Source of the DNA: Actinacidiphila yanglinensis
GTDB taxonomy: Bacteria > Actinomycetota > Actinomycetes > Streptomycetales > Streptomycetaceae
Length of the DNA stretch: 64,000 nt
Direction of reading: 5' to 3'
NCBI RefSeq assembly: GCF_900107965.1
Contig: NZ_FNVU01000006.1
Span: 327,337 to 391,336 of the forward strand
How positions within the stretch are numbered: position 1 is the stretch's first letter; the number at the start of each line of letters is the position of its first letter. The translations under genes and the position numbers were made by a program. Shown piece after piece: positions 35,169 to 43,104 of this stretch. The notes beneath the pieces were generated by a model. It searched no databases, was not told where the DNA came from, and worked only from the letters and a program-made list of their open reading frames with translations.

Positions 35169-36113
35169 CTAGGTGTGGTCGTTCCACCGTGCGGGATCGT
35201 CCTCGAGCATCGCCCGGTCCCAGCCGCCGGGTTCGGCGGCCGCCTCGTAGGTGGTCTGCAGGAACCGCAGCAGCGCGCGGTCGGGATCGTCGGCGGTGCG
35301 TACCGCCTCGTACGGCAGCAGGTACTCGCCCTTCTCCTCGCTGTAGAACGCCTCCGCGGGCCCCACGGGGTACTCGCCGAAGCCGTCGGGCGGCGGGTAG
35401 GCGTAGGCGTAGAAGGCGCCCTCGGTGCCCTCGCTGGGCCAGAAGCCGCAGCTGCTCAGCTCGTGGGAGTACGCCTCCTGCATCACCCAGTCGCCGACGT
35501 GCGGGGCCCCGCCCGGGTGGAGCGGGGCGGTGCGTCCGGAGAAGCGGGTGCAGGCCAGGTCCAGCGAGCCCCAGAAGAGGTGCACGGGGCTGACCTTGCC
35601 GACGAACCGGGTCCGGAACTCGCCCATGACCCGGTTGGCCTGGAGGAGTTGGCGCCAGAAGAGGTGGGCGGCATCGGCGTCGTAGGAGGCGTGCCGATCG
35701 TCCTCGGCGAAGGGGATCGCGGTCTCGACCTCGTTGGGGTGGGACTGGATGGTCGTCTCGATGCCCATCTCGTCCAGCGCCTCCAGGGTCTCCTCGTGGA
35801 ACCGGGCCACCGGTTTCGGTTCGAGGCGCACGTGGCGGACCGCCCCGCTGTCGCTGCGCAGGTGCAACTGGTGGTCGACGAAGTCGAACTCGATGTCGAA
35901 GGCGCCCGTCCGGTACGGAATGGTGGAGGTGGTCAGGCCGCGCGGGGTGACGTAGAGCGGCACCTGCCACCAGTGGTTGATCAGCGGCGCCTGGCTGAGC
36001 CGGATCTTGCCGACGATCTGGGTCCACATGTGCAGGGTGTCGCGGGTGTCGGACCAGTCCTCGACCCGCAGGCGGGGCCATGCTGCCGTGGGGTGGGCGA
36101 TCTGCTGAGCCAC
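35169..36113 (-). CDS. DUF5996 family protein
   Basis: 314-residue soluble protein of a conserved but uncharacterised bacterial family. Recognisable segments: DTLHMWTQIVGKIRLSQAPL near the N-terminus, HWWQVPLYVTPRGLTTSTIP, ETAIPFAEDDRHASYD, and GKVSPVHLFWGSLDLACTRF with HPGGAPHVGDWVMQEAYSHE. The many conserved His, Trp and Asp suggest an enzyme, but no activity is known. GTG 36113 is used with GGAGG 6 nt upstream. It follows recQ by 92 bp on the same strand and may be cotranscribed. Confidence 0.85.
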   Translation of the reverse strand: MAQQIAHPTAAWPRLRVEDWSDTRDTLHMWTQIVGKIRLSQAPLINHWWQVPLYVTPRGLTTSTIPYRTGAFDIEFDFVDHQLHLRSDSGAVRHVRLEPKPVARFHEETLEALDEMGIETTIQSHPNEVETAIPFAEDDRHASYDADAAHLFWRQLLQANRVMGEFRTRFVGKVSPVHLFWGSLDLACTRFSGRTAPLHPGGAPHVGDWVMQEAYSHELSSCGFWPSEGTEGAFYAYAYPPPDGFGEYPVGPAEAFYSEEKGEYLLPYEAVRTADDPDRALLRFLQTTYEAAAEPGGWDRAMLEDDPARWNDHT

Positions 36114-36205
36114 GTGGTGCCTCCCGTGGAGGTGTCAGGGGCCGCCCGGCGAGGGCACGTCGGAGGCCGGCGGGTACGCGCGGGTACCGGCGCCCGTGCG
36201 GGCGC

Positions 36206-37861
36206 TCAGCACCGCTGGAGGATGCCGGATGCGAGGGTCGACGCGGTGAGGTGCTTGTAGCCGACGTCGGGGAAGTAGACGAGGAGTTCGTGGTCGTCCC
36301 GGCTCATGAGCTGTCCCTCCCCCCAGAGCCGGTGGCGCACCGGGGTGCCGCCGATGATCGAGGGGTGGGGTGCGGGCGCCTCCTTCGGGACCCGGTCGTT
36401 GTCGCAGTTGCCGCACGGCGCCGGGTAGGTCTCCCCGAAGTAGGCGAGCAGTTCGGCCCGGCGGCAGCGGGTGCTCTCGGCGTAGGCGCGTGCCGCGTCC
36501 AGCTTGCTGGCCAGCACCGCCTGCCGGCGCTTGTCCCGGGTCACGAGCTGGTCGGTCAGGTCGGCCGGTCCGGGCAGGTGGCGCCGGGGCCGGACCACGC
36601 GGTGGCGGCCCGATCCGCTCAGCACGAGGAAGCCGAGCTCCGCGAGCTCGTTGACCACGCGGTCGACGGCATGCGCGGGAACCGCGGCGGCCCGCACCAG
36701 GTCCGCGACGGCGATGCTGCACCCGGCGTTCTCGATGGCGTCGACGACCGAGTGGAGCACGGTCTCGCCGAGGTGGGTGCGCGCCGCGAGACTGCGGGGG
36801 ATGCGGATGGTGCGCGGGTCGTGCACCAGGACGGCGGCGGCCGGCTCCCCGTCCCGCCCGGCCCTGCCGATCTCCTGGTAGTAGTCGTCGATGCTCGCGG
36901 GCACCCCCGCGTGCACCACGGCGCGGATGTCGGCCTTGTCGATACCCAGGCCGAACGCGCTGGTCGCCACGACCACGTCCAACTGCCCCGCGAAGAAGGC
37001 GTCCTGGACGTCGGACCGGGTCCGCGCGGACAGCCCGCCGTGGTACGCCGCCGCGCGGAAGGCGTCGCGTTGCAGGCGGTCGGCGAGGCTCTCGCACCGG
37101 GCGTGGGTGAGGGCGTACACCAAGGCTGGGGTGTCGTGCGCGATCACCACGTCGACGCAGCGGTCGTCGACGGCCGCCGGCTCCGGCTCGGAGGGCTCGG
37201 TGAGCCGCGTGGCCAGCGAGATGTTCGGGCGGTCGAAGTCCGCGACGACCACCTGCGGGGAGCGCATGCCCAGCCCGCGGGTGATGTCCGCCTGGACCGG
37301 CGGGGAGGCCGTCGCGGTCAGGGCGAGGACCGGTGGCCTGCCGAACTCGGCGAGGGCGTCGACCAGTCGCAGGTACTCGGGCCGGAAGTCCTGGCCCCAC
37401 TCGCTGACGAGGTGCGCCTCGTCGACGGTGAACAGCCGGACGGCGCGCGCGGATGCGCGGATCGCGGTGCGGGTGTCGGAGTTCGTGAGCTGCTCGGGGC
37501 CGACGAGGAGGAAGTCGAGTTCCCCCCGGGCCAGCCGGTCCAGGGTGTCCCGCCGCTCGTGCACCCGCTGGGAGGAGTTGAGCAGCGCGGCCCCGACGGT
37601 CCGGTCACCGCAGCGGCGTCCGGACAGCGAGCGGAGCTGGTCGCGTTGCAGCGCGATCAGCGGTGAGACGACCAGCGTCAGTCCGCCGATCGACATCCCC
37701 GCCACCTGGTAGATCGCGCTCTTGCCGCTGCCGGTGGGCAGGACGGCCAGCACGTCGCGGCCCTCCTCGACCGCGCGCACGGCCTGCTCCTGGGAGGGCC
37801 GCAGAGCGAAGCCGAACAGCGCGCGTGCCACCGACGACGGCGCGAGTCCCGTAACGGACAT
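36206..37861 (-). CDS. recQ: RecQ-family ATP-dependent DNA helicase
   Basis: 551-residue superfamily-2 helicase. Motifs: 0 with RPSQEQAVRAVEEGRDVLAV, I as LPTGSGKSAIYQV, Ia SPLIALQRDQ, II as DEAHLVSEWG (DEAH), III LTATASPPVQ, V GIDKADIRAVVHAG and VI QEIGRAGRDG. A zinc-binding region follows (CRRAELLAYFGE, CGNCDND) and then a short C-terminal domain (RHRLWGEGQLMSRDDHELLV) in place of a standard HRDC. The short form resembles the RecQ-like proteins widespread in actinobacteria. Start ATG 37861 is supported by a TATAAT box 7 nt upstream, giving a leaderless mRNA. Confidence 0.93.
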   Translation of the reverse strand: MSVTGLAPSSVARALFGFALRPSQEQAVRAVEEGRDVLAVLPTGSGKSAIYQVAGMSIGGLTLVVSPLIALQRDQLRSLSGRRCGDRTVGAALLNSSQRVHERRDTLDRLARGELDFLLVGPEQLTNSDTRTAIRASARAVRLFTVDEAHLVSEWGQDFRPEYLRLVDALAEFGRPPVLALTATASPPVQADITRGLGMRSPQVVVADFDRPNISLATRLTEPSEPEPAAVDDRCVDVVIAHDTPALVYALTHARCESLADRLQRDAFRAAAYHGGLSARTRSDVQDAFFAGQLDVVVATSAFGLGIDKADIRAVVHAGVPASIDDYYQEIGRAGRDGEPAAAVLVHDPRTIRIPRSLAARTHLGETVLHSVVDAIENAGCSIAVADLVRAAAVPAHAVDRVVNELAELGFLVLSGSGRHRVVRPRRHLPGPADLTDQLVTRDKRRQAVLASKLDAARAYAESTRCRRAELLAYFGETYPAPCGNCDNDRVPKEAPAPHPSIIGGTPVRHRLWGEGQLMSRDDHELLVYFPDVGYKHLTASTLASGILQRC

Positions 37862-37868
37862 ACCGGAA

Positions 37869-37874
37869 ATTATA
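37869..37874 (-). promoter_or_regulatory. Consensus TATAAT -10 box, leaderless recQ promoter
   Basis: TATAAT (read on the minus strand) ends 7 nt before the recQ ATG; no ribosome site is present. A perfect -10 hexamer is rare in this GC-rich window. Confidence 0.6.
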
Positions 37875-37968
37875 CCCGGGGGTGCCGCTCCGGCAGGGGC
37901 CGGCGACCACCGCCGGACGCTCCGCGCGGGCCCTGCCCGCTCCGCGCGCGGCCGTTCGGGCCGAGCGT

Positions 37969-37974
37969 TACGTT
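37969..37974 (+). promoter_or_regulatory. -10 box of a leaderless promoter (glycosylase gene)
   Basis: TACGTT ends 6 nt before ATG 37981; divergent from the recQ promoter about 100 bp away. Confidence 0.5.
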
Positions 37975-37980
37975 GAGTGC

Positions 37981-38649
37981 ATGGCCCGGCAGAGCGTCAA
38001 GGGACCGCAGGCCCACCTGCGCGGCGCCGACCCGGTGCTGGGCGCGGTCATCGACGAGGTGGAGCGCAGCGGCGGCATCCTTCCGTCGATGCCCCCCGAC
38101 CCGCTGCTGTCCGACGATCCGCTGATGCCGACGGACTGCTACGGCGTGCTCATCCGCGGTATCGCCGGCCAGAACATCTCGGGGCCGTCCTCCCGTGCGA
38201 TCTACCGGAAACTGGTCGAGCGCTTCGGCGGCGCTCCACCGACGCCGCGGCAGATCCTCGATGAGGACCCCGACGCGCTGCGGACCGCCGCCGGGCTGTC
38301 CCACGCGAAGACGGTCTCCCTGCGCTCGCTCGCGGAGCACATCCTCTCCGGCGCACTCGCGCTCGACCGGCTGCACGACCTGCCGGACGAGGAGGTCGTC
38401 GCGCAACTGACCGCGGTGAAGGGCATCGGCGCGTGGACGGCCGACATGTTCCTGATCTGGCACCTGCACCGGCCGGACGTCCTGCCGGTCGGCGACCTGG
38501 AGATCCGCCAGACCGTCGAGCGCCTCTACGACCTGCCGCGGCTGCCCCGCCCCGCCGACCTGGAGCGCGTCGCGGAGCCGTGGCGGCCGCACCGGACGCT
38601 GGCGTGCCTCTACCTGTGGCGCCGGACGGAGGCGGCGACCGCGACATGA
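37981..38649 (+). CDS. DNA-3-methyladenine glycosylase (AlkA-like HhH-GPD)
   Basis: 222-residue base-excision repair enzyme. HhH-GPD core: CYGVLIRGIAGQNISGPSSR (the conserved Gln/Asn helix), hairpin LTAVKGIGAWTADMFLIWHL followed by the catalytic Asp in VLPVGDLEIRQTVERLY. The C-terminus WRPHRTLACLYLWRR is the closing helix of AlkA-type glycosylases. It lacks the N-terminal TBP-like domain of E. coli AlkA and so is a minimal form. Its divergence from recQ makes a DNA-repair gene pair. Start fixed by the leaderless promoter. Confidence 0.92.
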   Translation: MARQSVKGPQAHLRGADPVLGAVIDEVERSGGILPSMPPDPLLSDDPLMPTDCYGVLIRGIAGQNISGPSSRAIYRKLVERFGGAPPTPRQILDEDPDALRTAAGLSHAKTVSLRSLAEHILSGALALDRLHDLPDEEVVAQLTAVKGIGAWTADMFLIWHLHRPDVLPVGDLEIRQTVERLYDLPRLPRPADLERVAEPWRPHRTLACLYLWRRTEAATAT

Positions 38650-38676
38650 CGTCATCACGAGGAAGTGGGTAGCGCG

Positions 38677-39465
38677 ATGGACATGGAGTTGGACGGCAGG
38701 ACCGCGGTGGTCACCGGCGCCAGCAAGGGCATCGGGCTGGCCGCCACCCGTTCCCTCACGGACGCCGGGGCGCACGTCGTCGCCGGTGCCCGCACGCTGG
38801 GCCCGGAACTCGAGGAACTGGTCGACGCGCGCAAGGTCACCTTCGTGGAGGGCGACCTGAGCACCGCGGCCGGCCCGGTCGCCCTGGTCGAGGCGGCGCT
38901 GCGGCGCGGCGGCGTCGACATCCTCCTCAACAACGTCGGCGGGGTGAAACCGCGGACCGAGGGGTTCCTCAGCATCAGCGACGAGGACTGGAACACCGCG
39001 TGGACGCTCGGGCTGCTGGCGTCCGTGCGCACCACGCGGGCCGCGGTCCCGTCGATGGTCGAGCGGGGCAGGGGCGTGATCGTGATGACGGGCTCGGTCA
39101 ACGCCTTCCTGCCCGACCCGCTGGTGATGGACTACTCGGCGGTCAAGGCGGCCCTGACCAATTTCGCCAAGAGCCTGTCGAAGGAGCTGGGCCCGCAGGG
39201 TATCCGCGTGGTCTCGGTCAGTCCGGGCCCGGTGGCCACCGACCTGTGGCTCGGGGAGTCGGGCGTGGCGAAGACCCTCTCGCAGGCCACCGGCAAGGGC
39301 GCCGAGGACATCGCGGCGTCCGCCGTCGCGGCCACGCCGCTCGGCCGCTTCACCACCCCGCAGGAGGTCGGCGACCTGATCACCTTCCTGGCGAGCGAGC
39401 GCGCGGCCAACATCACCGGCGCGGACGTCACCATCGACGCCGGGATGATCACCACCATGCGATGA
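38677..39465 (+). CDS. SDR-family oxidoreductase
   Basis: 262-residue classical short-chain dehydrogenase. NAD(P) motif TGASKGIGLAATRSL (about residues 14-28), LLNNVGG, catalytic Ser in VIVMTGSVNAF, and YSAVKAALTNFAKSL (YxxxK). C-terminal GRFTTPQEVGDLITFLASER and the ITGADVTIDAG ending are typical. No Rossmann acid that fixes NAD versus NADP was assigned; substrate unknown. ATG 38677 is used with AGGAAG upstream. It is followed after 59 bp by an RraA-like gene, likely one operon. Confidence 0.92.
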   Translation: MDMELDGRTAVVTGASKGIGLAATRSLTDAGAHVVAGARTLGPELEELVDARKVTFVEGDLSTAAGPVALVEAALRRGGVDILLNNVGGVKPRTEGFLSISDEDWNTAWTLGLLASVRTTRAAVPSMVERGRGVIVMTGSVNAFLPDPLVMDYSAVKAALTNFAKSLSKELGPQGIRVVSVSPGPVATDLWLGESGVAKTLSQATGKGAEDIAASAVAATPLGRFTTPQEVGDLITFLASERAANITGADVTIDAGMITTMR

Positions 39466-39524
39466 CGCCCGCCGGGCCCGGTGAGCGGGCCGGACCGGAC
39501 CTGCCGGACGCCACAGGAGGCACC

Positions 39525-40166
39525 ATGGGCAGCAGCGACGACACGGACCGCGCGGCGCAGGCCGCGGCACTGGGGTGCGCGGCTCTGGTGGACGCGATGG
39601 GCCGCGTCCACCGGCACCGGGCGCACATCCTGGCCCTGGCCAGCCCCGACCCCTCCCGGGCGCTGTTCGGTCCGGCCGTCACCGTGCAGTACGTGCCCTA
39701 CCGGGACGACCTGTCGCGGCCCGACGTCGGCTTCGGCGAGCTGTTCCACCAGGCGGCCGGGCCGGCACCGGCCGGAAAGGTGCTGGTGCTGTCCAGCGGC
39801 GGCTACCCCGACGCGTCGCACGGCGGCGGCACCAAGCTGTCCCGGGTCGCGAACGAGGGGCTGGCCGGCGTGCTGACCGACGGGCGGCTGCGGGACTTCG
39901 GCGAGCTGCGCGGCTACGGCTTCGCGACCTGGTGCCGCGGTGAGGCCACCCACTGGGGCGGCGACACCGCGATGCCCTTCACCGCGAACGCCACCGTCGA
40001 GGTCGGCGGCGTGTGCGTGACCCCGGGCGACTACGTGTACGCGGACGCGAGCGGCGCCGTGGTGATCCCCGGGGCCAGCCTGGACCGCGTCCTGTCGGAG
40101 GCCCGCGCGATCGATGCCGAGGACCGCGCGACCATGGAACGCATGCGAGGCGAGCAGCCGGGATAG
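39525..40166 (+). CDS. RraA-family protein (possible oxaloacetate decarboxylase/aldolase)
   Basis: 213 residues. RraA/HMG-aldolase fold: LGCAALVDAMGRVHRHRAHI at the N-terminus, GPAVTVQYVPYRDD, KVLVLSSGGYPDASHGGGTK, then LAGVLTDGRLRDFGELRGYG, the glycine-rich Arg/Asp loop (GxxxDGxxRD) that binds metal and substrate in HMG/CHA aldolases and oxaloacetate decarboxylases. VCVTPGDYVYADASGAVVIP closes the family signature. True RraA proteins inhibit RNase E, but many members are enzymes, so the activity is open. ATG 39525 follows AGGAGG by 4 nt; an ATG at 39461 overlapping the SDR stop lacks such a site. Confidence 0.85.
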   Translation: MGSSDDTDRAAQAAALGCAALVDAMGRVHRHRAHILALASPDPSRALFGPAVTVQYVPYRDDLSRPDVGFGELFHQAAGPAPAGKVLVLSSGGYPDASHGGGTKLSRVANEGLAGVLTDGRLRDFGELRGYGFATWCRGEATHWGGDTAMPFTANATVEVGGVCVTPGDYVYADASGAVVIPGASLDRVLSEARAIDAEDRATMERMRGEQPG

Positions 40167-40218
40167 GGCCTGTCGTGCGGCTTCGCGAAGTCCCGCCCGG
40201 CCGGCGCCTGGAGGGGGT

Positions 40219-41619
40219 TCACGGAGTGCGCCGCGCGCTGAGGTCGGGGCGTCGCTCCAGCGCTTGCGCGGACGCGGACGACGGCCGGCCCTTCACCAGC
40301 CACAGGCCGGTGCCCACCGCGGCGGCCAGGGTGACGGCTCCGGCCACGGCGAAGGCGCTGTCGAGACCGGCCCCGAAGGAAGCGCCGCCGGACTGCCGGC
40401 CGCGGACCACGGCCCCGAGCACCGCCACGCCGAGCACCGCGCCGATCTGCCGCGTGGTGCTGCTGACGCCCGACGCGAGCCCGCCCTCCCGCGGGTCGAC
40501 CGCCTGGATCGCGGCGCCGGTCAGCGGGGACAGGGCCAGGGCGAACCCGACGCCGGCCGCGGCGAGCCGCCACCATACGTTCGCGTAACCGGTGTCGGCG
40601 TGCACCCCGCCCAGCGCGAGGAGTCCGAGCCCGGCCAGTGCCAGGCCGACGGTGACGACGGACCGGTAGCCGTACCTGGCGGCGAGGCGGCCCGCGAAGG
40701 GGCTGACGACGACCATGGCGAGGGTGGTGGGCAGGGTCTGGAGCCCGGCCCGCAGGATCGAACTGCCCTGGACGTACACGAAGAACTGCGAGAAGAAGAA
40801 CGACGCGCCCATGAGCGCGAACCCCACCACGACCATCGCCGCGTTGGAGACGGTGAACAGCCGCCTGCGGAACAGGCCCAGGGGCAGCATGGGTGCGGGG
40901 TGCCGCCGCTCCACGGCGACGAACGCGGCGAGGAGGACGGCCGCCGCGGCGAAGCCACCGAGGATCACCGGTGAGGTCCAGCCGCGCGAGCCGCCTTCGA
41001 TCAGGGCGTAGGCCAGGGTGCCGACGCCGAGGACGGACAGGGTCGTGCCCGGAACGTCGAGGGCGCGGGCGTCAGGGTTGCGGGACTCCTTCAGGACGCG
41101 CCGCCCGGCCACCAGCAGGATCACCCCGATGGGCACGTTGACCAGGAAGATCGCGGGCCAGCCGAACGCCTGCGCCAGGACGCCGCCGGCCACGGGCCCG
41201 GCGGCCAGCCCGGTGCCGCTGAGCCCGGCCCACAGCCCGATCGCCCTGACCCGTTCCTGCGGGGCCGGATGCGCGGCCACTAGCAGCGCGAGCGAGGCGG
41301 GGCTCACGGCCGCGGCCCCGACCCCCTGCAGCACCCGCCCGGCCACCAGCCAGCCGACGGAGGGGGCGACGCTGCACAGCGCGGACGCGGCGGTGAAGAC
41401 CGCGACACCGCTCAGGTACACGCGCTTGCGGCCGAAGCGGTCCGCGAGGACGCCGCCGGACAGCAGCAGCATGGCGACCAGCAGGACGTAGGCGTCGACG
41501 ATCCACTGCAGGCCGGTCAGTCCCGCGTCCAAGCGGTGCTGCATGTCGGGCAGTGCCGCGCCGACGATCGTGTTGTCCAGCAGCACCATGAACTGCCCCA
41601 GACAGGTCACCACGAGCAT
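40219..41619 (-). CDS. MFS drug efflux transporter (EmrB/QacA, DHA2 type)
   Basis: 466-residue transporter with 14 predicted helices. Motif A LADRFGRKRVYLSGVAVFTA in the loop between helices 2 and 3, motif C GLSGTGLAAGPVAGGVLAQA in helix 5, and DHA2-type start GQFMVLLDNTIVGAALPDM. Likely a proton-driven exporter of drugs or own metabolites. Divergent from a TetR gene; the three CTGCTTTAAG-type half-sites in the gap make this a typical regulator/pump pair. ATG 41619 has GGGAGGG 6 nt upstream. Confidence 0.93.
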   Translation of the reverse strand: MLVVTCLGQFMVLLDNTIVGAALPDMQHRLDAGLTGLQWIVDAYVLLVAMLLLSGGVLADRFGRKRVYLSGVAVFTAASALCSVAPSVGWLVAGRVLQGVGAAAVSPASLALLVAAHPAPQERVRAIGLWAGLSGTGLAAGPVAGGVLAQAFGWPAIFLVNVPIGVILLVAGRRVLKESRNPDARALDVPGTTLSVLGVGTLAYALIEGGSRGWTSPVILGGFAAAAVLLAAFVAVERRHPAPMLPLGLFRRRLFTVSNAAMVVVGFALMGASFFFSQFFVYVQGSSILRAGLQTLPTTLAMVVVSPFAGRLAARYGYRSVVTVGLALAGLGLLALGGVHADTGYANVWWRLAAAGVGFALALSPLTGAAIQAVDPREGGLASGVSSTTRQIGAVLGVAVLGAVVRGRQSGGASFGAGLDSAFAVAGAVTLAAAVGTGLWLVKGRPSSASAQALERRPDLSARRTP

Positions 41620-41633
41620 GACGTTCCCTCCCA

Positions 41634-41711
41634 CTTAAAGCAGCCATCGACTGCGTTAAGGAGGACCGTAGAGGGGCTCGATGCACAAACGCAAGTGCGG
41701 ACTGCTTTAAG
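41634..41711. promoter_or_regulatory. TetR operator: dyad plus third half-site
   Basis: CTTAAAGCAG (41634-41643) and CTGCGTTAAG (41651-41660) form a dyad with one mismatch and a 7-bp spacer. A third element CTGCTTTAAG (41702-41711), identical to the complement of the first, sits just before the TetR start. The layout fits repression of both the pump and the regulator itself. Confidence 0.65.
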
Positions 41712-41720
41712 GTGAGAGGC

Positions 41721-42290
41721 ATGGACGAGCAACAGCGCACCCGGCGGCCCGGCGGACGCAGCGCCCGCGTCGGCGCCGCGGTGCATCAGGCCGTCACCGA
41801 TCTGGTGGGCGAGCGCGGTTACGGCGGATTCACCGTCAGCGAGGTCGCGGCCCGCGCGGGAGTCGCCGACACCACCGTCTACCGCCGCTGGGGCAGCCTC
41901 GAAGCGCTGCTCACCGACGTGACGCTGACCCGCCTCAACGCGCGGTCACCGATGCCCGACACCGGGGACCTGGCCGGGGACCTGCACACCTACGCGGCCG
42001 CCGTGGCCCGCGAGATCAGCGGACCCGAGGGGCTGGCCGTGCTCCGCCTGACCGTCGCCCTGTCCGGCTCCGGACCCGAGGGCCTGCGGCTGCGCGACAG
42101 TTTCCTCGCCGAACGCGCCCGGCAGATGCAGTCCATGCTCGACCGGGCGCCCGCGCGCGGCGAGCGGCATCTCGACGCGTTGACCGTCCTCGACCACGTC
42201 ATGGCCCCGATGTACATCCGCGTCCTGTTCGGCGCGGGCCCGCTCACCCCGGAGTACGTGGCGGGCCTGGTCGACCGCCTGCTCGGCTGA
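41721..42290 (+). CDS. TetR-family transcriptional regulator
   Basis: 189 residues. N-terminal HTH: AAVHQAVTDLVGERGYGGFT with VSEVAARAGVADTTVYRRWG and SLEALLTDVTL. The C-terminal ligand domain has the TetR_C_11-like MLDRAPARGERHLDALTVLD helices. It presumably represses the divergent MFS pump at 41619 through the TTAA-containing half-sites. ATG 41721 is chosen over the GTG three codons upstream, which lies within the operator. Confidence 0.92.
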   Translation: MDEQQRTRRPGGRSARVGAAVHQAVTDLVGERGYGGFTVSEVAARAGVADTTVYRRWGSLEALLTDVTLTRLNARSPMPDTGDLAGDLHTYAAAVAREISGPEGLAVLRLTVALSGSGPEGLRLRDSFLAERARQMQSMLDRAPARGERHLDALTVLDHVMAPMYIRVLFGAGPLTPEYVAGLVDRLLG

Positions 42291-42318
42291 CGGCCCGGAG
42301 CCGCCGGTCAGGCCGCGG

Positions 42319-42506
42319 TCACCCCCGGTCGAGCGCCGCGCGGATCATCTCGCGCAGCCGGCGCTGGGCCGGATCGGCGTCGAGCCGCGCGTGCCGGAGC
42401 AACCGCACGTCGACCGCGGGCTCCGCGGGGACGGCGAACCAGCGGAGGCCGAGCGCCCCGCCGTGCTGCTCGGCGAGACGCTGCGGGACCAGGCCGACGT
42501 ACCCGC
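42319..42506 (-). pseudogene. LysR-family regulator, C-terminal remnant
   Basis: Sixty-one codons read GYVGLVPQRLAEQHGGALGL, then RWFAVPAEPAVDVRLLRHAR and DPAQRRLREMIRAALDRG before TGA. This is the end of a LysR substrate-binding domain (the GLVPxxLA strand and closing helix). Upstream of about 42506 the similarity stops, and the opposite-strand SDR remnant begins, so the rest of the gene is gone. Confidence 0.65.
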
Positions 42507-42845
42507 TCGACGAGGGGGCCGACCGCTGGGCCGCGGTGCACCGCGGCGACGCCGGCGACCTGGTGCGGCTCGCCTTCGACCGGAAGGCCCCTGTGGGCAT
42601 CACCCTGCATGCGGCCGCTGAGACGGGCCTACCCACCCGCACTGTCGCCGAGGCGATCGGCAACGGCCTCGGCCTTTCCGTCGTGTCCGTCCCGGCCGAC
42701 CGGGCCGGCGAGCACTTCGGCTGGCTCGCCCGGTTCTCCGCGGCGAACATGGCCGCCTCCGCCGACGCCACCCGCGCTGCTCGGCTGGGAACCGCAAGGG
42801 CCCACCCCGGCCGAGTATCCCGCGAGCGGCTGCTACTACCGGTGA
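42500..42845 (+). pseudogene. NAD-dependent epimerase/SDR, frameshifted C-terminal remnant
   Basis: Frame 1 reads DEGADRWAAVHRGDAGDLVR, then TLHAAAETGLPTRTVAEAIG and HFGWLARFSAANMAASADAT, the C-terminal half of an atypical SDR of the NAD-dependent epimerase type. At about 42775 the frame must shift: ALLGWEPQGPTPAEYPASGC continues in the next frame to a stop at 42845, as expected if one base was deleted in the GCGC run. The NAD-binding half is missing. Clearly non-functional. Confidence 0.7.
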
Positions 42846-43092
42846 GCGGCGGGCCGTTCCGGTCGTCTGTTCCGGCGGAGGGGCCATCCGGTGGGCGCGG
42901 CCCCGGGGCAACGCGGCCGGGGAAGTGCGGCGTTCGTCCCGCCAAGGACCGCCCCCGGCCGGACGCTTCCCGCACCCGCCGCACCCCGTCCCGCTGACCG
43001 GCCGTCACCCGGCCGCCACCGCGTACCTCCTGGTGCGTGCGGCAGCCGGACACGCCTGGCCCGGGCAGCGGAACCCGGGCGCGGGGATCGCC

Positions 43093-43098
43093 TAGGGT
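43093..43098 (+). promoter_or_regulatory. -10 box of a leaderless promoter
   Basis: TAGGGT ends 6 nt before the ATG at 43105; no ribosome site seen. Confidence 0.45.
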
Positions 43099-43104
43099 GA
43101 CCGT

